Shown here: piece after piece, positions 18,392-27,220 of the stretch
Layout: each line of letters begins with the position of its first letter
How positions within the stretch are numbered: the first letter of the stretch is position 1
Origin: Pseudoalteromonas spongiae UST010723-006
GTDB lineage: Bacteria > Pseudomonadota > Gammaproteobacteria > Enterobacterales > Alteromonadaceae
Direction of reading: 5' to 3'
DNA length: 64,000 nucleotides
Assembly: GCF_000238255.3 (NCBI RefSeq)
Contig: NZ_CP011039.1
Span: forward strand, 2,901,001-2,965,000
Program-made: the position numbers and the translations under genes
Notes under the pieces: model-generated
The model's input: only the letters and a program-made list of their open reading frames with translations
What the model was told of the DNA's origin: nothing
The model's database searches: none

Positions 18392-19087
18392 ATGCAGGAT
18401 TTTATTCGAGTATACGACAATGTACTTAGTAAGGAGTTTTGTGACAACTTCCTCACTAAGTTTGATAACAGCCCGTTTTTAACACAAGGCAAAACCAGTG
18501 GCGGCGTTGACCTTAGTAAAAAAAATAGCCAAGACTTATATTTAAACCAACACATCGAATATCAAACTGAGCTACAGCATATTCTGCAAAACACCACCGA
18601 AAAAGTATTTGAGTATTTTGAAGAACACTTCTTTGCACTTATTGGCGCATTTGGTTTAAAAGTTTATCACCCAAAAACCAAACAGCCGGTTGACTTAACG
18701 GTAGAAAATTTCGATGAAGTGGGTCGCCCTCAGTTACCCGTTTTAGTGCAGCAAATTTTTCGCTTAGGTCAAATTCAAGCGCAAAAATACACTGCAGGCC
18801 AAGGTGGTTACCCCTACTGGCACAGTGAGGTTTATCCGCAAAAAGGCCATAACGATAGCTTGCACCGTATTTTACTATTTATGTTTTATTTAAATGATGT
18901 GGAAGAAGGTGGTGAAACTGAATTCTATTATCAGAATAAAAAGATTAAACCAAAGCAAGGCTCTATGGTAATTGCACCGGCGTATTTCACTCACACTCAC
19001 AGAGGGTGTATTCCAGTTTCCAATGATAAGTACATTGTCACATCATGGGTGCTGTTCAATACCGCAGAACAAATTTATGGTGCCTAA
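18392..19087 (+). CDS. 2-oxoglutarate/Fe(II)-dependent oxygenase, prolyl-4-hydroxylase type
   Basis: 231 residues. The C-terminal half has the double-stranded beta-helix pattern of P4H-like dioxygenases: YLNDVEEGGETEF, KPKQGSMVIAPA, then the distal metal His in THRG (H203) and a basic residue for 2-oxoglutarate (K213 in NDKYIVTSW). The proximal motif is H144-S-E146 rather than the common H-x-D. HxE occurs in some family members, so activity is plausible. The substrate is unknown; it could be a protein side chain or a small molecule. The gene runs into an 11-bp inverted repeat that includes its stop codon. Confidence 0.8.
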   Translation: MQDFIRVYDNVLSKEFCDNFLTKFDNSPFLTQGKTSGGVDLSKKNSQDLYLNQHIEYQTELQHILQNTTEKVFEYFEEHFFALIGAFGLKVYHPKTKQPVDLTVENFDEVGRPQLPVLVQQIFRLGQIQAQKYTAGQGGYPYWHSEVYPQKGHNDSLHRILLFMFYLNDVEEGGETEFYYQNKKIKPKQGSMVIAPAYFTHTHRGCIPVSNDKYIVTSWVLFNTAEQIYGA

Positions 19088-19104
19088 ATAAGCTAGGCAC
19101 CATA
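19076..19104. terminator. Hairpin between oxygenase gene and envZ
   Basis: TATGGTGCCTA and TAGGCACCATA form a perfect 11-bp stem with a 7-base loop. The stop codon of the oxygenase gene lies inside it. Only short T-rich stretches follow on either strand, so termination strength is uncertain. Confidence 0.55.
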
Positions 19105-19107
19105 AGG

Positions 19108-20415
19108 TTAGTTTGTTAAATGAACTCGCAAGCTAACCTTTGCTTCTAAACCGCCCTCAGCACGATTGCGCAATGTTACTTTTCCTTGATGCATATCGAC
19201 AATGCGCTTAATAATTGCAAGCCCTAAGCCACTGCCCTCGCTACCGCGCGCCTGATCGCCTTGGGTAAACGGCTGAAACACTCGCTCTAACTCGTGTTCA
19301 GGAATACCTGGGCCTTTGTCTTGCACAAGGATCTCAACATACTCTTTATTCGCAGAGTACTGAGTCACAACAGTGACATCCTCTTCGCTATAGCGCAGCG
19401 CGTTTTCAATCATATTGGTAATTACGCGCTTCATGGCAACATGGCTGATTGGAATATTTGGCAACGCTTCATTAGCACTAAAGCTAATTTCTCGGCCTTG
19501 CTTTTGTTCCGATGCAACCACTTCCGAAACAAGCGCATTTATATCATCTGGCGCTAAATCACTTAGCTTATGATTGCGTAGATACTCAATAAACTGATCA
19601 ATAATCGCATTCATATCTTCGATATCGGTAATGATGCCTTCTCGTAAGTAATCTTCATGCTCCGACATCATTTCTGTTGCAAGACGAATACGTGTTAATG
19701 GCGTGCGTAAATCATGGGAAACACCAGCCATTAACAGTCTACGATCTTCTTCTACTGCAGCAAGGCCACGTGACATTTGGTTAAAAGCACGCGTTACTTC
19801 AATCATTTCAATTGAACCTAGCTCGGGAAGTTGGCTCGAATAATCACCAACCTCTACCTTATTAGCCGCTTTTTGCATTGCCTTTAGAGGACGGTTTAAG
19901 TGACTTGCAAATAGCCAGCCGCCTAACACGCTTAACACACCGATAAAGGCAAGATAGAAAGTCAGTACTTTTACATTCGCCTCTTGAAAACCGACTAACG
20001 GAATTTTAACCCAGTAGCCTGGCGCTTGTGGTGGCTCAACCCAGTACACAAGAATATCGGTCTGACTAATGCGTACACGCGCCTCACCCTGCAAATATTC
20101 AGACATCACCCGAGACAAATAAGGGTATTCGCTGGCTTGTTCTAAGCCGTGTCGCATCGCTTCACGTTCACTCATCATCTCAACGCCAGTCGCCAAATAA
20201 AATTGCTCCGCAACTTCATCCGACATTTCCACACCATCTTGATGACCAATAAATACCGTGCGAACTTGTTTCGCCAGCATTAAGTTAACTTGCTCGATAG
20301 AAGGCTTTACAACGTAAAGCGTAACCGAAATATAAGATACGATTTGATTGATAAGCAGCAGTGCACCAACCAAAAAAACGGTTTGACCAAATGCACTGCG
20401 CGGAAAAATACGCAT
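19108..20415 (-). CDS. envZ: EnvZ osmosensor histidine kinase
   Basis: 435 residues. Transmembrane helix at about 12-36, a periplasmic loop of ~110 residues, a second helix at about 150-170, a HAMP domain ([16 protein letters not shown]), the phosphoacceptor H234 in [12 protein letters not shown], and the ATPase motifs [17 protein letters not shown] and GSGLGLAII. It forms a two-component pair with OmpR encoded 19 bases upstream on the same strand. The gene order with greB and tex matches the E. coli region. Confidence 0.95.
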   Translation of the reverse strand: MRIFPRSAFGQTVFLVGALLLINQIVSYISVTLYVVKPSIEQVNLMLAKQVRTVFIGHQDGVEMSDEVAEQFYLATGVEMMSEREAMRHGLEQASEYPYLSRVMSEYLQGEARVRISQTDILVYWVEPPQAPGYWVKIPLVGFQEANVKVLTFYLAFIGVLSVLGGWLFASHLNRPLKAMQKAANKVEVGDYSSQLPELGSIEMIEVTRAFNQMSRGLAAVEEDRRLLMAGVSHDLRTPLTRIRLATEMMSEHEDYLREGIITDIEDMNAIIDQFIEYLRNHKLSDLAPDDINALVSEVVASEQKQGREISFSANEALPNIPISHVAMKRVITNMIENALRYSEEDVTVVTQYSANKEYVEILVQDKGPGIPEHELERVFQPFTQGDQARGSEGSGLGLAIIKRIVDMHQGKVTLRNRAEGGLEAKVSLRVHLTN

Positions 20416-20434
20416 AATGTTAGCTTAGCTGTGG

Positions 20435-21154
20435 TTATTCTTTGCCATCTGGCACAAATACGTAGCCTAAGCCCCATACGGTTTGAATGTAGCGCGGATT
20501 AGCAGCGTCTTCTTCAATCATGCGGCGTAATCGAGATACTTGCACATCGATACTACGCTCTAACGCACTGTAATCACGACCACGTGCTAAGTTCATTAAT
20601 TTATCACGGCTTAGCGGTTCGCGAGGATGTGAAACTAAGGCTTTCAATACTGCAAACTCACCACTGGTAAGCGACACTGTTTCATCGCCTTTGCTCATTT
20701 CGCGGGTTGCTAAGTTTAATGAAAACTGGCCAAAGCGTATTTCGTTTTCTTCAGCCGAAGGCGCGCCTGGTACATCACTGGCACGACGACGTAAAATAGC
20801 TTTAATACGTGCAAGTAGTTCACGCGGGTTAAACGGCTTAGGAATATAGTCATCAGCGCCAAGCTCTAAACCAATAATACGATCAACTTCATCGCCTTTT
20901 GCCGTAAGCATAACAATTGGGATGTCATTTTCTTTTTGGCGTAAACGACGGCAAATCGATAAACCATCTTCGCCCGGTAGCATCAGGTCCAATACCATTA
21001 AATGAAAGTTTTCTCGTTCAATTAAGCGGTCCATTTGCTCCGAGTTTGCCGCAGAGCGCACAATAAAGCCCTGTTCTACTAAATAGCGCTCAAGTAAGCT
21101 GCGTAAACGCATGTCATCATCGACTACTAGTATTTTTGTTGTTTCTTGTCCCAT
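20435..21154 (-). CDS. ompR: OmpR response regulator
   Basis: 239 residues. Receiver domain with acidic pair DDD (12-14), phosphoacceptor D56 (MVLDLMLPGEDG), T83-type switch (MLTAKGDE) and K in PKPFNPREL. The C-terminal winged-helix domain contains SGEFAVLKALVSHP and VQVSRLRRMIEED. Strongly similar to E. coli OmpR throughout. It regulates outer-membrane porin genes in that species; targets here are not visible. First gene of the ompR-envZ operon. Confidence 0.97.
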   Translation of the reverse strand: MGQETTKILVVDDDMRLRSLLERYLVEQGFIVRSAANSEQMDRLIERENFHLMVLDLMLPGEDGLSICRRLRQKENDIPIVMLTAKGDEVDRIIGLELGADDYIPKPFNPRELLARIKAILRRRASDVPGAPSAEENEIRFGQFSLNLATREMSKGDETVSLTSGEFAVLKALVSHPREPLSRDKLMNLARGRDYSALERSIDVQVSRLRRMIEEDAANPRYIQTVWGLGYVFVPDGKE

Positions 21155-21258
21155 GATTTCATTCTTCTATTATTTTTTCTTTGGCAATATAGCCTACTAT
21201 AAATACTTTTTTGACAATTAGGTAAAGGAAGAGTGTTACTAGGTATTACAAACTCTTA

Positions 21259-21765
21259 CTATGACGCATCATAATTAATGGCATTAATAAAAAATAATGC
21301 TACGCCCTCTGCATTTTTAAATTCAAACTCATCATCAACTTGTTTACCTAACATAGCACGAGCAAAGGGTGAATCGATGCTAATTTTGCCATTTTTCACA
21401 TCAAACTCGTCTGGCCCAACGACCTGATAGTTAAAGGTATTACCTTCTTCATCCTCCACTTCGACACGGGCACCAAAAAACACTTTTCCTGCTTGTTCAG
21501 GCTTAGGATAAACAATATTCACTTGTTCTAGGCGTTTGGTCAAAAAGCGTACGCGGCGATCAATTTCACGCAATCGCTTTTTACCATAAATGTATTCAGC
21601 GTTTTCCGAACGGTCGCCTAATGCTGCTGCTTCCGATACGGCTTGCGTTACTCTTGGGCGCTCTTCTTTCCATAAGGAACGTAATTCCCTTTCTAGTTCA
21701 TCATAGCCGCTACGTGTAATATAATTGGAACGCTTAGGAAATACCTGCTTAGGTGCTTTTCTCAT
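21259..21765 (-). CDS. greB: GreB transcription elongation factor
   Basis: 168 residues. It inserts a coiled coil into the RNA polymerase secondary channel and stimulates cleavage of backtracked RNA. The coiled-coil tip carries the two acidic catalytic residues (D51 and E54 in LGDRSENAEY). The C-terminal FKBP-like domain follows (VVGPDEFDVKNGKISIDSP). The basic patch KRLREIDRR favours GreB over GreA. It is divergent from tex, as in E. coli. Confidence 0.95.
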   Translation of the reverse strand: MRKAPKQVFPKRSNYITRSGYDELERELRSLWKEERPRVTQAVSEAAALGDRSENAEYIYGKKRLREIDRRVRFLTKRLEQVNIVYPKPEQAGKVFFGARVEVEDEEGNTFNYQVVGPDEFDVKNGKISIDSPFARAMLGKQVDDEFEFKNAEGVALFFINAINYDAS

Positions 21766-21921
21766 AGTTAAATAACTAGGTGTGGTAATTTATTTATTGC
21801 TTATGATTGAAAAATTTAAGTTTAGATACAAGATCTATAGGCAATATATATAAAACAAATTTTCTGGTGTGGTCTCTCAAAATTACAAACCACCCACTTT
21901 TTACCGATTTAAAGGTTTTTA

Positions 21922-24219
21922 ATGAACGCTATTGCTAATCAATTAGCTCACGAGCTAAACGCCTCAGTACAGCAAGTGACTGCTGCAACACAATTATTAG
22001 ACGATGGAGCAACCGTTCCATTTATTGCTCGATATAGAAAGGAAGTTACCGGTGGTTTAGATGATGGCCAACTGCGTTTACTTGAACAGCGCCTTGGTTA
22101 TCTTCGTGAGTTAGAAGAACGTCGCTCATTTATTCTTAAGACCATTGAAGGACAAGATAAGCTAAGTGCTGAGTTAAAGGCCGACATCGATAAGGCAACC
22201 AGTAAAACTGAGCTGGAAGATCTCTACTTACCTTATAAACCAAAACGCCGTACTAAAGGGCAAATTGCCATTGAGGCAGGTCTTGAGCCGCTGGCAAATC
22301 AATTATTAGATAATCCAGTACTTGACCCAGAAGTAACAGCAACTGACTTTATTAACCCTGAAAAAGGCATTGAAGACAGTAAAGCCGCTCTTGATGGTGC
22401 TAAATTTATCTTAATGGAGCGTTTTGCGGAAGATGCAAAATTGCTTGCTAAGTTAAGAAGCATGCTACAAAAACATGCGTTTATTGAAAGCAAAGTGATT
22501 GCTGGCAAAGAAAAAGACGGCGCCAAATATCAAGATTACTTTGAACACAGTGAAGCCTTAAGCCGTGTACCGTCACACCGAGCATTAGCAATGCTGCGTG
22601 CGCGTAATGAAGGCATTATCAGCCTAACAATTAATCCTGATCCGAGTCTAGAAGATGGCAACGCTGAGTGTGTTCGTATTATCGCCGATCATTATAAGTT
22701 AGACGTACTAGCGAGCCCATGGCTTAAGCAAGTGGCGCAATGGACCTGGAAAATTAAATTAGCACTTCACTTAGAAAACGAGTTTTTAGGTAAGATCAGG
22801 GAAGTTGCAGAGCAAGGTGCAATTGATGTCTTTGCTAAGAACCTAAATGATTTATTAATGGCTGCCCCAGCGGGTGCAAAAACCACGTTAGGTCTTGATC
22901 CTGGTTTACGTACAGGTTGTAAAGTTGCGGTGGTAGATAAAACCGGCAAGCTGCTCGATAACGTAACAATCTACCCACATGCCCCGCAAAATCATTGGGA
23001 TAAGTCACTGCGCACACTAAGCCAATTATGCCGCCAACATAAAGTTGAACTTATCGCCATCGGTAATGGCACAGCATCACGTGAAAGTGACAAATTAATT
23101 GCCGAACTGTTAAAACAAGAAGCCGATCTAAAAATGAGCAAAGTTATGGTCAGCGAAGCTGGCGCATCGGTTTACTCAGCATCTGAAGTCGCAGCAGAAG
23201 AGTTTCCAAACCTAGACGTATCTATTCGTGGTGCAGTTTCTATTGCACGTCGTTTACAAGACCCTCTTGCTGAGCTTGTGAAAATTGAGCCGAAAGCAAT
23301 TGGTGTAGGTCAGTACCAGCACGATGTATCACAAAGCCAATTAGGTCAAAGCCTAACAGCTGTTGTTGAGGACTGTGTAAACGCCGTTGGTGTAGATGTA
23401 AATATGGCATCAGCACAACTATTAACACGTGTTGCAGGCCTAAACAAAACCCTTGCGCAAAATATTGTTAGCTACCGCGACCAAAACGGTACGTTTAATT
23501 CACGTAAAGAGCTTAAAAAAGTTGAACGCCTTGGTCCTAAAGCATTTGAGCAATCTGCTGGTTTCTTACGCATTAACCAAGGTAAAGATCCATTAGATAG
23601 CTCTGCTGTTCACCCTGAAGCGTATGAGATTGTGAAGAGTATCGCTGCAAAAGCGGATGTTTCAGTGGCAGAACTCATTGGTAATTCAGGTTTACTAAAA
23701 TCACTTTCACCACAAGACTTTGTTACGGATAAGTTTGGCCTACCAACCATCAGCGATATTTTAGCTGAGCTTGATAAACCAGGTCGCGATCCTCGCCCTG
23801 AATTCAAAACAGCAAGCTTTAAAGAAGGTGTTGAAACAATTGCAGATCTCAAGCCAGGTATGGTTTTAGAAGGTGTTGTATCAAACGTTGCAAACTTTGG
23901 CGCCTTCGTAGATGTGGGCGTACACCAAGACGGCTTAGTGCATATTTCATCATTAACAAACAAGTTTGTTTCAGACCCACGTGAAGTGGTAAAAGCAGGT
24001 GATATTGTAAAAGTAAAAGTGCTTGAAGTAGATGTCGAACGCAAACGTATCAGCTTTACGATGCGCCTAGACGAAGAAATACGTGAGAAAGCACCAGCTG
24101 CTAAGCCGAAAACGAATAAACCAGCGCAAGCTACTGCAAAAAAAGCAAAGCCTAAGCAAAATAATAATGCCGCTATGGGGAACGCATTTGCTGAAGCATT
24201 CGCAAAGCTAAAGAAATAA
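21922..24219 (+). CDS. tex: Tex, RNA-binding transcription accessory protein
   Basis: 765 residues, full length. N-terminal Tex helical region, YqgF/RNase H-like domain ([20 protein letters not shown] near 325-345), helix-hairpin-helix region ([18 protein letters not shown]), and S1 RNA-binding domain ([26 protein letters not shown], about 648-720). A Lys/Ala-rich tail ends the protein. It binds nucleic acid and affects transcription and stress tolerance in studied species; the exact reaction is not settled. Divergent from greB. Confidence 0.95.
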   Translation: MNAIANQLAHELNASVQQVTAATQLLDDGATVPFIARYRKEVTGGLDDGQLRLLEQRLGYLRELEERRSFILKTIEGQDKLSAELKADIDKATSKTELEDLYLPYKPKRRTKGQIAIEAGLEPLANQLLDNPVLDPEVTATDFINPEKGIEDSKAALDGAKFILMERFAEDAKLLAKLRSMLQKHAFIESKVIAGKEKDGAKYQDYFEHSEALSRVPSHRALAMLRARNEGIISLTINPDPSLEDGNAECVRIIADHYKLDVLASPWLKQVAQWTWKIKLALHLENEFLGKIREVAEQGAIDVFAKNLNDLLMAAPAGAKTTLGLDPGLRTGCKVAVVDKTGKLLDNVTIYPHAPQNHWDKSLRTLSQLCRQHKVELIAIGNGTASRESDKLIAELLKQEADLKMSKVMVSEAGASVYSASEVAAEEFPNLDVSIRGAVSIARRLQDPLAELVKIEPKAIGVGQYQHDVSQSQLGQSLTAVVEDCVNAVGVDVNMASAQLLTRVAGLNKTLAQNIVSYRDQNGTFNSRKELKKVERLGPKAFEQSAGFLRINQGKDPLDSSAVHPEAYEIVKSIAAKADVSVAELIGNSGLLKSLSPQDFVTDKFGLPTISDILAELDKPGRDPRPEFKTASFKEGVETIADLKPGMVLEGVVSNVANFGAFVDVGVHQDGLVHISSLTNKFVSDPREVVKAGDIVKVKVLEVDVERKRISFTMRLDEEIREKAPAAKPKTNKPAQATAKKAKPKQNNNAAMGNAFAEAFAKLKK

Positions 24220-24231
24220 CGTGATTTAAAC

Positions 24232-24380
24232 TACGGGCTGTTGATCTTTCAAGTTCGTTTTTGCAGCAGTTTGATTGGGGTTTATACAAGGCAGAGGCTG
24301 CGTGGCATAGTTATTCTATGTTAGTCAGCCGATAACACAGTAGAAAACCCAATCAAGCGCTGCCGAATTGTTATAAACAC
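24232..24380. repeat. Palindromic intergenic element (candidate dispersed repeat)
   Basis: A large imperfect inverted repeat fills the gap after tex. The left arm (24263-24283) and right arm (24345-24363) pair over about 19 bases with a few mismatches. A nested CATAG-TTATT-CTATG hairpin sits in the middle (24306-24320). The whole could fold into one long stem. No open reading frame of note. The composition is unlike the AT-rich spacers nearby, and the element resembles mobile or REP-like intergenic sequences reported in marine gammaproteobacteria. Only one copy is in this window. Confidence 0.55.
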
Positions 24381-24386
24381 AATCAT

Positions 24387-24418
24387 AAAAAAAAACCGCA
24401 CAGTGTGCGGTTTTTTTA
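24387..24418. terminator. Bidirectional intrinsic terminator
   Basis: AACCGCAC/GTGCGGTT stem with loop AGT, flanked by an A run and a T run, between convergent tex and the metalloprotease-like gene. Confidence 0.88.
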
Positions 24419-24419
24419 T

Positions 24420-25253
24420 TTATGCATAGCTTGCTAAGTTAGGCCGTTCAAACGGCGACGTTGCAGCCTGATAGAATTTAGCAATGCGCTCTGCTCGCTG
24501 ATTAACTTCAGAATCACGACGCTCACTAAAATCGTAGTTAGTTTGCTTAGCCTCGCCATCGCCAGCCTCTGTATCTGAGCTTTCTTCGTTTTTATCAAAA
24601 AACGTACTCAGCTCAGCATTCAAATCAGCTCGAGCTTCGCTCATTTTCTGATTTGCTTCAGCAGCAATCGAGCGATCCGCTCCTGACGGTTCTTGTGGGG
24701 CTAATGCTGCAGCGCGTACTTGCTGCATTTTGTCTATGGTTGCCTGCGGGTCGTTAGGTACTTCGCTTACATCAATCGGCACTTCACCCGCAACTGCATA
24801 ATTGTTGCCATCGCTACCACGCTCATATTCGTAACTTGGGCTACCAGCATACTGACCACCCACTGCCGCATGTGCTTGCTCGTGTGCTTTAACTTCGCGA
24901 TCTCTTTGCTTAAGCTGAGAAAGTGCTTGTGCCTCTACTTGTTCAAGCTGTTTTTGCTTCTCTTGCTCTTGTTGCTTACTTTGCTGCTCTTGCTGATCCT
25001 GATCTTGCTTTTTTTCACTTACTTTAGTGATGTCTTCGGATTTATTTTCGAGCGCGTCTTGGTTTTCAACTTGGCTGCTGCCAGGTTGACGTGTTTTATC
25101 TTGATCAGCTGCGAGACGGGAATTTGCAGCGGCAGCTTCTGCTTGCTTTACAGGCGTAACTAATTCGCGCAACTGATTATCACGTCGCGCTGTTTCAGTA
25201 TGTACATTAGCCGTGTTTAAGCTAATGTTTGGATAAGTAGTTACGATGTTCAT
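24420..25253 (-). CDS. Putative HExxH metalloprotease, CJM1_0395/SprA-related family
   Basis: 277 residues. The N-terminal ~110 residues are disordered and extremely Gln/Glu/Lys-rich (coiled-coil-like, about 75-122). A conserved core then begins with the zinc-type motif H124-E-Q-A-H128 in KAHEQAHAAVGG, followed by YEYERGSDGNNYAVAGEVPID. This pattern matches the putative metalloprotease family named after CJM1_0395. There is no signal peptide. Substrate and location are unknown. It is 13 bases downstream of the small flagellar-rod-like gene and probably cotranscribed with it. Confidence 0.75.
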   Translation of the reverse strand: MNIVTTYPNISLNTANVHTETARRDNQLRELVTPVKQAEAAAANSRLAADQDKTRQPGSSQVENQDALENKSEDITKVSEKKQDQDQQEQQSKQQEQEKQKQLEQVEAQALSQLKQRDREVKAHEQAHAAVGGQYAGSPSYEYERGSDGNNYAVAGEVPIDVSEVPNDPQATIDKMQQVRAAALAPQEPSGADRSIAAEANQKMSEARADLNAELSTFFDKNEESSDTEAGDGEAKQTNYDFSERRDSEVNQRAERIAKFYQAATSPFERPNLASYA

Positions 25254-25266
25254 TTATTTTGCTGAG

Positions 25267-25557
25267 CTAAACTCTTACATCAATTAACGTGCCCAACACC
25301 TCGTCAGCCGTTTGAATTGAACGGGTATTTGCCTGCGCATTAAATTGTTCAACCCTAAGGTTAACTAGCTCGTTAGTTACATTAACTGGCGGGCTTTGCG
25401 CTTCACGCGTTTCTGGTGCTGGTTCGGCGCGTTCAACTTCTCGTTCCGTTTGCGCACGTGCAATATTTGCTGAAGACTCAGTAATACCATCAGAAGCACT
25501 TTGCAGGCCTTGCAAGCCAGCATTAAATGCAGACCCCAAGTTGTTTGAAACGTCCAT
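25267..25557 (-). CDS. Small flagellar basal-body rod-like protein
   Basis: 96 residues from the ATG at 25557, which is preceded by AAAGGAG at good spacing; a start 18 bases further up would overlap that site. The N-terminus (GLQGLQSASDGITESSANIA) and the C-terminus (NVTNELVNLRVEQFNAQANTR, then TADEVLGTLIDVRV) resemble the two helical ends of rod/hook proteins such as FlgC and FlgE, with little between. It is far too short to be either. A true flagellar role is not shown. Confidence 0.65.
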   Translation of the reverse strand: MDVSNNLGSAFNAGLQGLQSASDGITESSANIARAQTEREVERAEPAPETREAQSPPVNVTNELVNLRVEQFNAQANTRSIQTADEVLGTLIDVRV

Positions 25558-25659
25558 AAACACTCCTTTATTCATAAAGAATAGTGACAGCTTTATTATC
25601 GCTCAAAATTCCATCAAAATAAAGTTAAAGCGGCAATAAATTGCCGCCCTGAAAATGTT

Positions 25660-26400
25660 TTAACTTTCTATATGAGATAACAATAAGTTAGTAAATTCTT
25701 GCGGGTGAGAAATAAAAGGTGCATGAGATGCTTTAGCTAGAATATCTGCCTTAAATTGAGGATTAAGTTGCTGCATTTTTGCGACAGCTTTGACTGGCAC
25801 AAGGGAGTCAAGACGGCCAAAAATACCAGAGATAGGCAAAGGAAGTTGCGCAAAAAGATCTCTCAAATCTTCATTTTTTAAAATAGCTAAACCTCCTGAT
25901 AACGCGATCTCTTGCGCCGCTGGGTATTCAGCAAGCAGGGCTTTTATTTGCTTAATGTCTTGCTTTGCATGCTCACTTCCCATTGCTTGAATTGCCAAAA
26001 ATCGCTCTACAGTTTTTTGGTGATTGGTGCTCAATTGCGCCATAAACGTGTCTAACACTTTGTCGTCAATACCACGCCACTGTTCACTACTTGCAAAAAA
26101 TGGGGTTGAAGCAACCAACACAATTTTCTTAACTTTATGTGGAAAAAGCGCAGCAATTTTTAACGCAATAAGACCCGATAAAGACCAAGCAACTAACACC
26201 GACTGATCTGCAATATCTGTTGCAAGTTGCCTTGCAACACACTCTAAATCATAAACAGCATCGCTAAATTGATTACCGCCAAAACCAGGTAAATTCAAAG
26301 TATGTATCATATGGTCACTTTGCGCCTCAAGTGCATCTTTTTGTAACTGCCAAATACCTTTATTCATGCCCCAACCATGCAGTAGAACTACATCAGCCAT
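25660..26400 (-). CDS. bioH: BioH, pimeloyl-ACP methyl ester carboxylesterase
   Basis: 246-residue alpha/beta hydrolase. Oxyanion region LLHGWGMN at 6-13, nucleophile S73 in AWSLSG, Asp in GRLDSLVP and His in KASHAPF complete the triad. The enzyme frees pimeloyl-ACP from its methyl ester, which ends fatty-acid-like synthesis of the biotin precursor. Placement next to comF and near nfuA is the same as in E. coli (bioH-gntX-nfuA), which supports the assignment over a generic hydrolase. Confidence 0.92.
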   Translation of the reverse strand: MADVVLLHGWGMNKGIWQLQKDALEAQSDHMIHTLNLPGFGGNQFSDAVYDLECVARQLATDIADQSVLVAWSLSGLIALKIAALFPHKVKKIVLVASTPFFASSEQWRGIDDKVLDTFMAQLSTNHQKTVERFLAIQAMGSEHAKQDIKQIKALLAEYPAAQEIALSGGLAILKNEDLRDLFAQLPLPISGIFGRLDSLVPVKAVAKMQQLNPQFKADILAKASHAPFISHPQEFTNLLLSHIES

Positions 26401-26461
26401 GATTTGCCCTCACTTTAAATTTTTGCCGCTATACTAACAGTTAGCGATATGGAAATCCTAT

Positions 26462-27154
26462 ATGAATTACTGTTACCGACTTTTCGATTGGGCACTACCA
26501 AATTTATGTGTGTGTTGCCATCAACCGGTTCGAGCTCCGGCAAAAATTTGCCGCATATGTCTGTCTGATATTGCACGGTTAAATTTTAAAAGCTCAGCAA
26601 ACCTACTTCACCGCCCAGATATCAACAAACTAATACCCAACCCTACATTTGACTCACTCTTTGCAGTCTGTTGGTATCAACATCCGGTTTCAGCTTGGCT
26701 AAAAGGCCTTAAATTTAATAAACAACTGACGTACAAAGCGGCATTACATCAGTTAATTAAAGCGCAAGTAAAAGATGCGCAAGCAGAACAAAATTGGCAA
26801 ATACCTGATGTATTAATGCCAGTTCCATTGCATTGGCAGCGGCGCGTTGTTCGTGGTTTCAATCAAAGTGAGGAAATTTGGCAACGTACCAGTATTGCAG
26901 TTGATACCCAATCCATTACCCGCGTCAAACGCACTAAGCCGCAAAGCGAACTAAATAAACGCGCTCGCAAAACCAATATAAAAGAGGCATTTAGCTGTAA
27001 CCTCATACACCAATATCAACATGTGGCAATTGCTGATGACATCATAACGACAGGTTATACGGTTAATGAAATTGCAAAATTGTTAAAAAGCGCTGGGGTG
27101 AAACAGGTGTCAGTTTGGGTGTTTGCGATTAGCGATCCAACTAAACCTAGTTAA
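26462..27154 (+). CDS. ComF/GntX family phosphoribosyltransferase-like protein
   Basis: 230 residues. An N-terminal zinc-finger-like cluster (LCVCCHQPVRAPAKICRICL) precedes a phosphoribosyltransferase domain with the PRPP-loop motif VAIADDIITTGYT. ComF proteins are needed for DNA uptake in some competent bacteria, and GntX is the E. coli relative. The biochemical activity is unclear. Divergent from bioH with 61 bases between the start codons. Confidence 0.9.
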   Translation: MNYCYRLFDWALPNLCVCCHQPVRAPAKICRICLSDIARLNFKSSANLLHRPDINKLIPNPTFDSLFAVCWYQHPVSAWLKGLKFNKQLTYKAALHQLIKAQVKDAQAEQNWQIPDVLMPVPLHWQRRVVRGFNQSEEIWQRTSIAVDTQSITRVKRTKPQSELNKRARKTNIKEAFSCNLIHQYQHVAIADDIITTGYTVNEIAKLLKSAGVKQVSVWVFAISDPTKPS

Positions 27155-27171
27155 GTTCATCCAGTTAACAA

Positions 27172-27194
27172 AAAAGGCGTCCAAGACGCCTTTT
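27172..27194. terminator. Bidirectional intrinsic terminator
   Basis: GGCGTC/GACGCC stem extended by A/T pairs, between convergent comF and the M14 peptidase gene. Confidence 0.8.
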
Positions 27195-27220
27195 AAACAA
27201 TAAACTTTTAGTAACGTACG

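Noticed and set aside
18328..18555. 75-codon minus-strand frame opposite the 2OG oxygenase start
   Set aside because: It is antisense to a gene with clear family motifs and shows none itself.
24720..25163. 147-codon plus-strand open frame with many Leu runs
   Set aside because: It is the antisense of the Gln/Glu-rich segment of the metalloprotease-like gene. The Leu run is a by-product of CAG/CAA/GAG codons.
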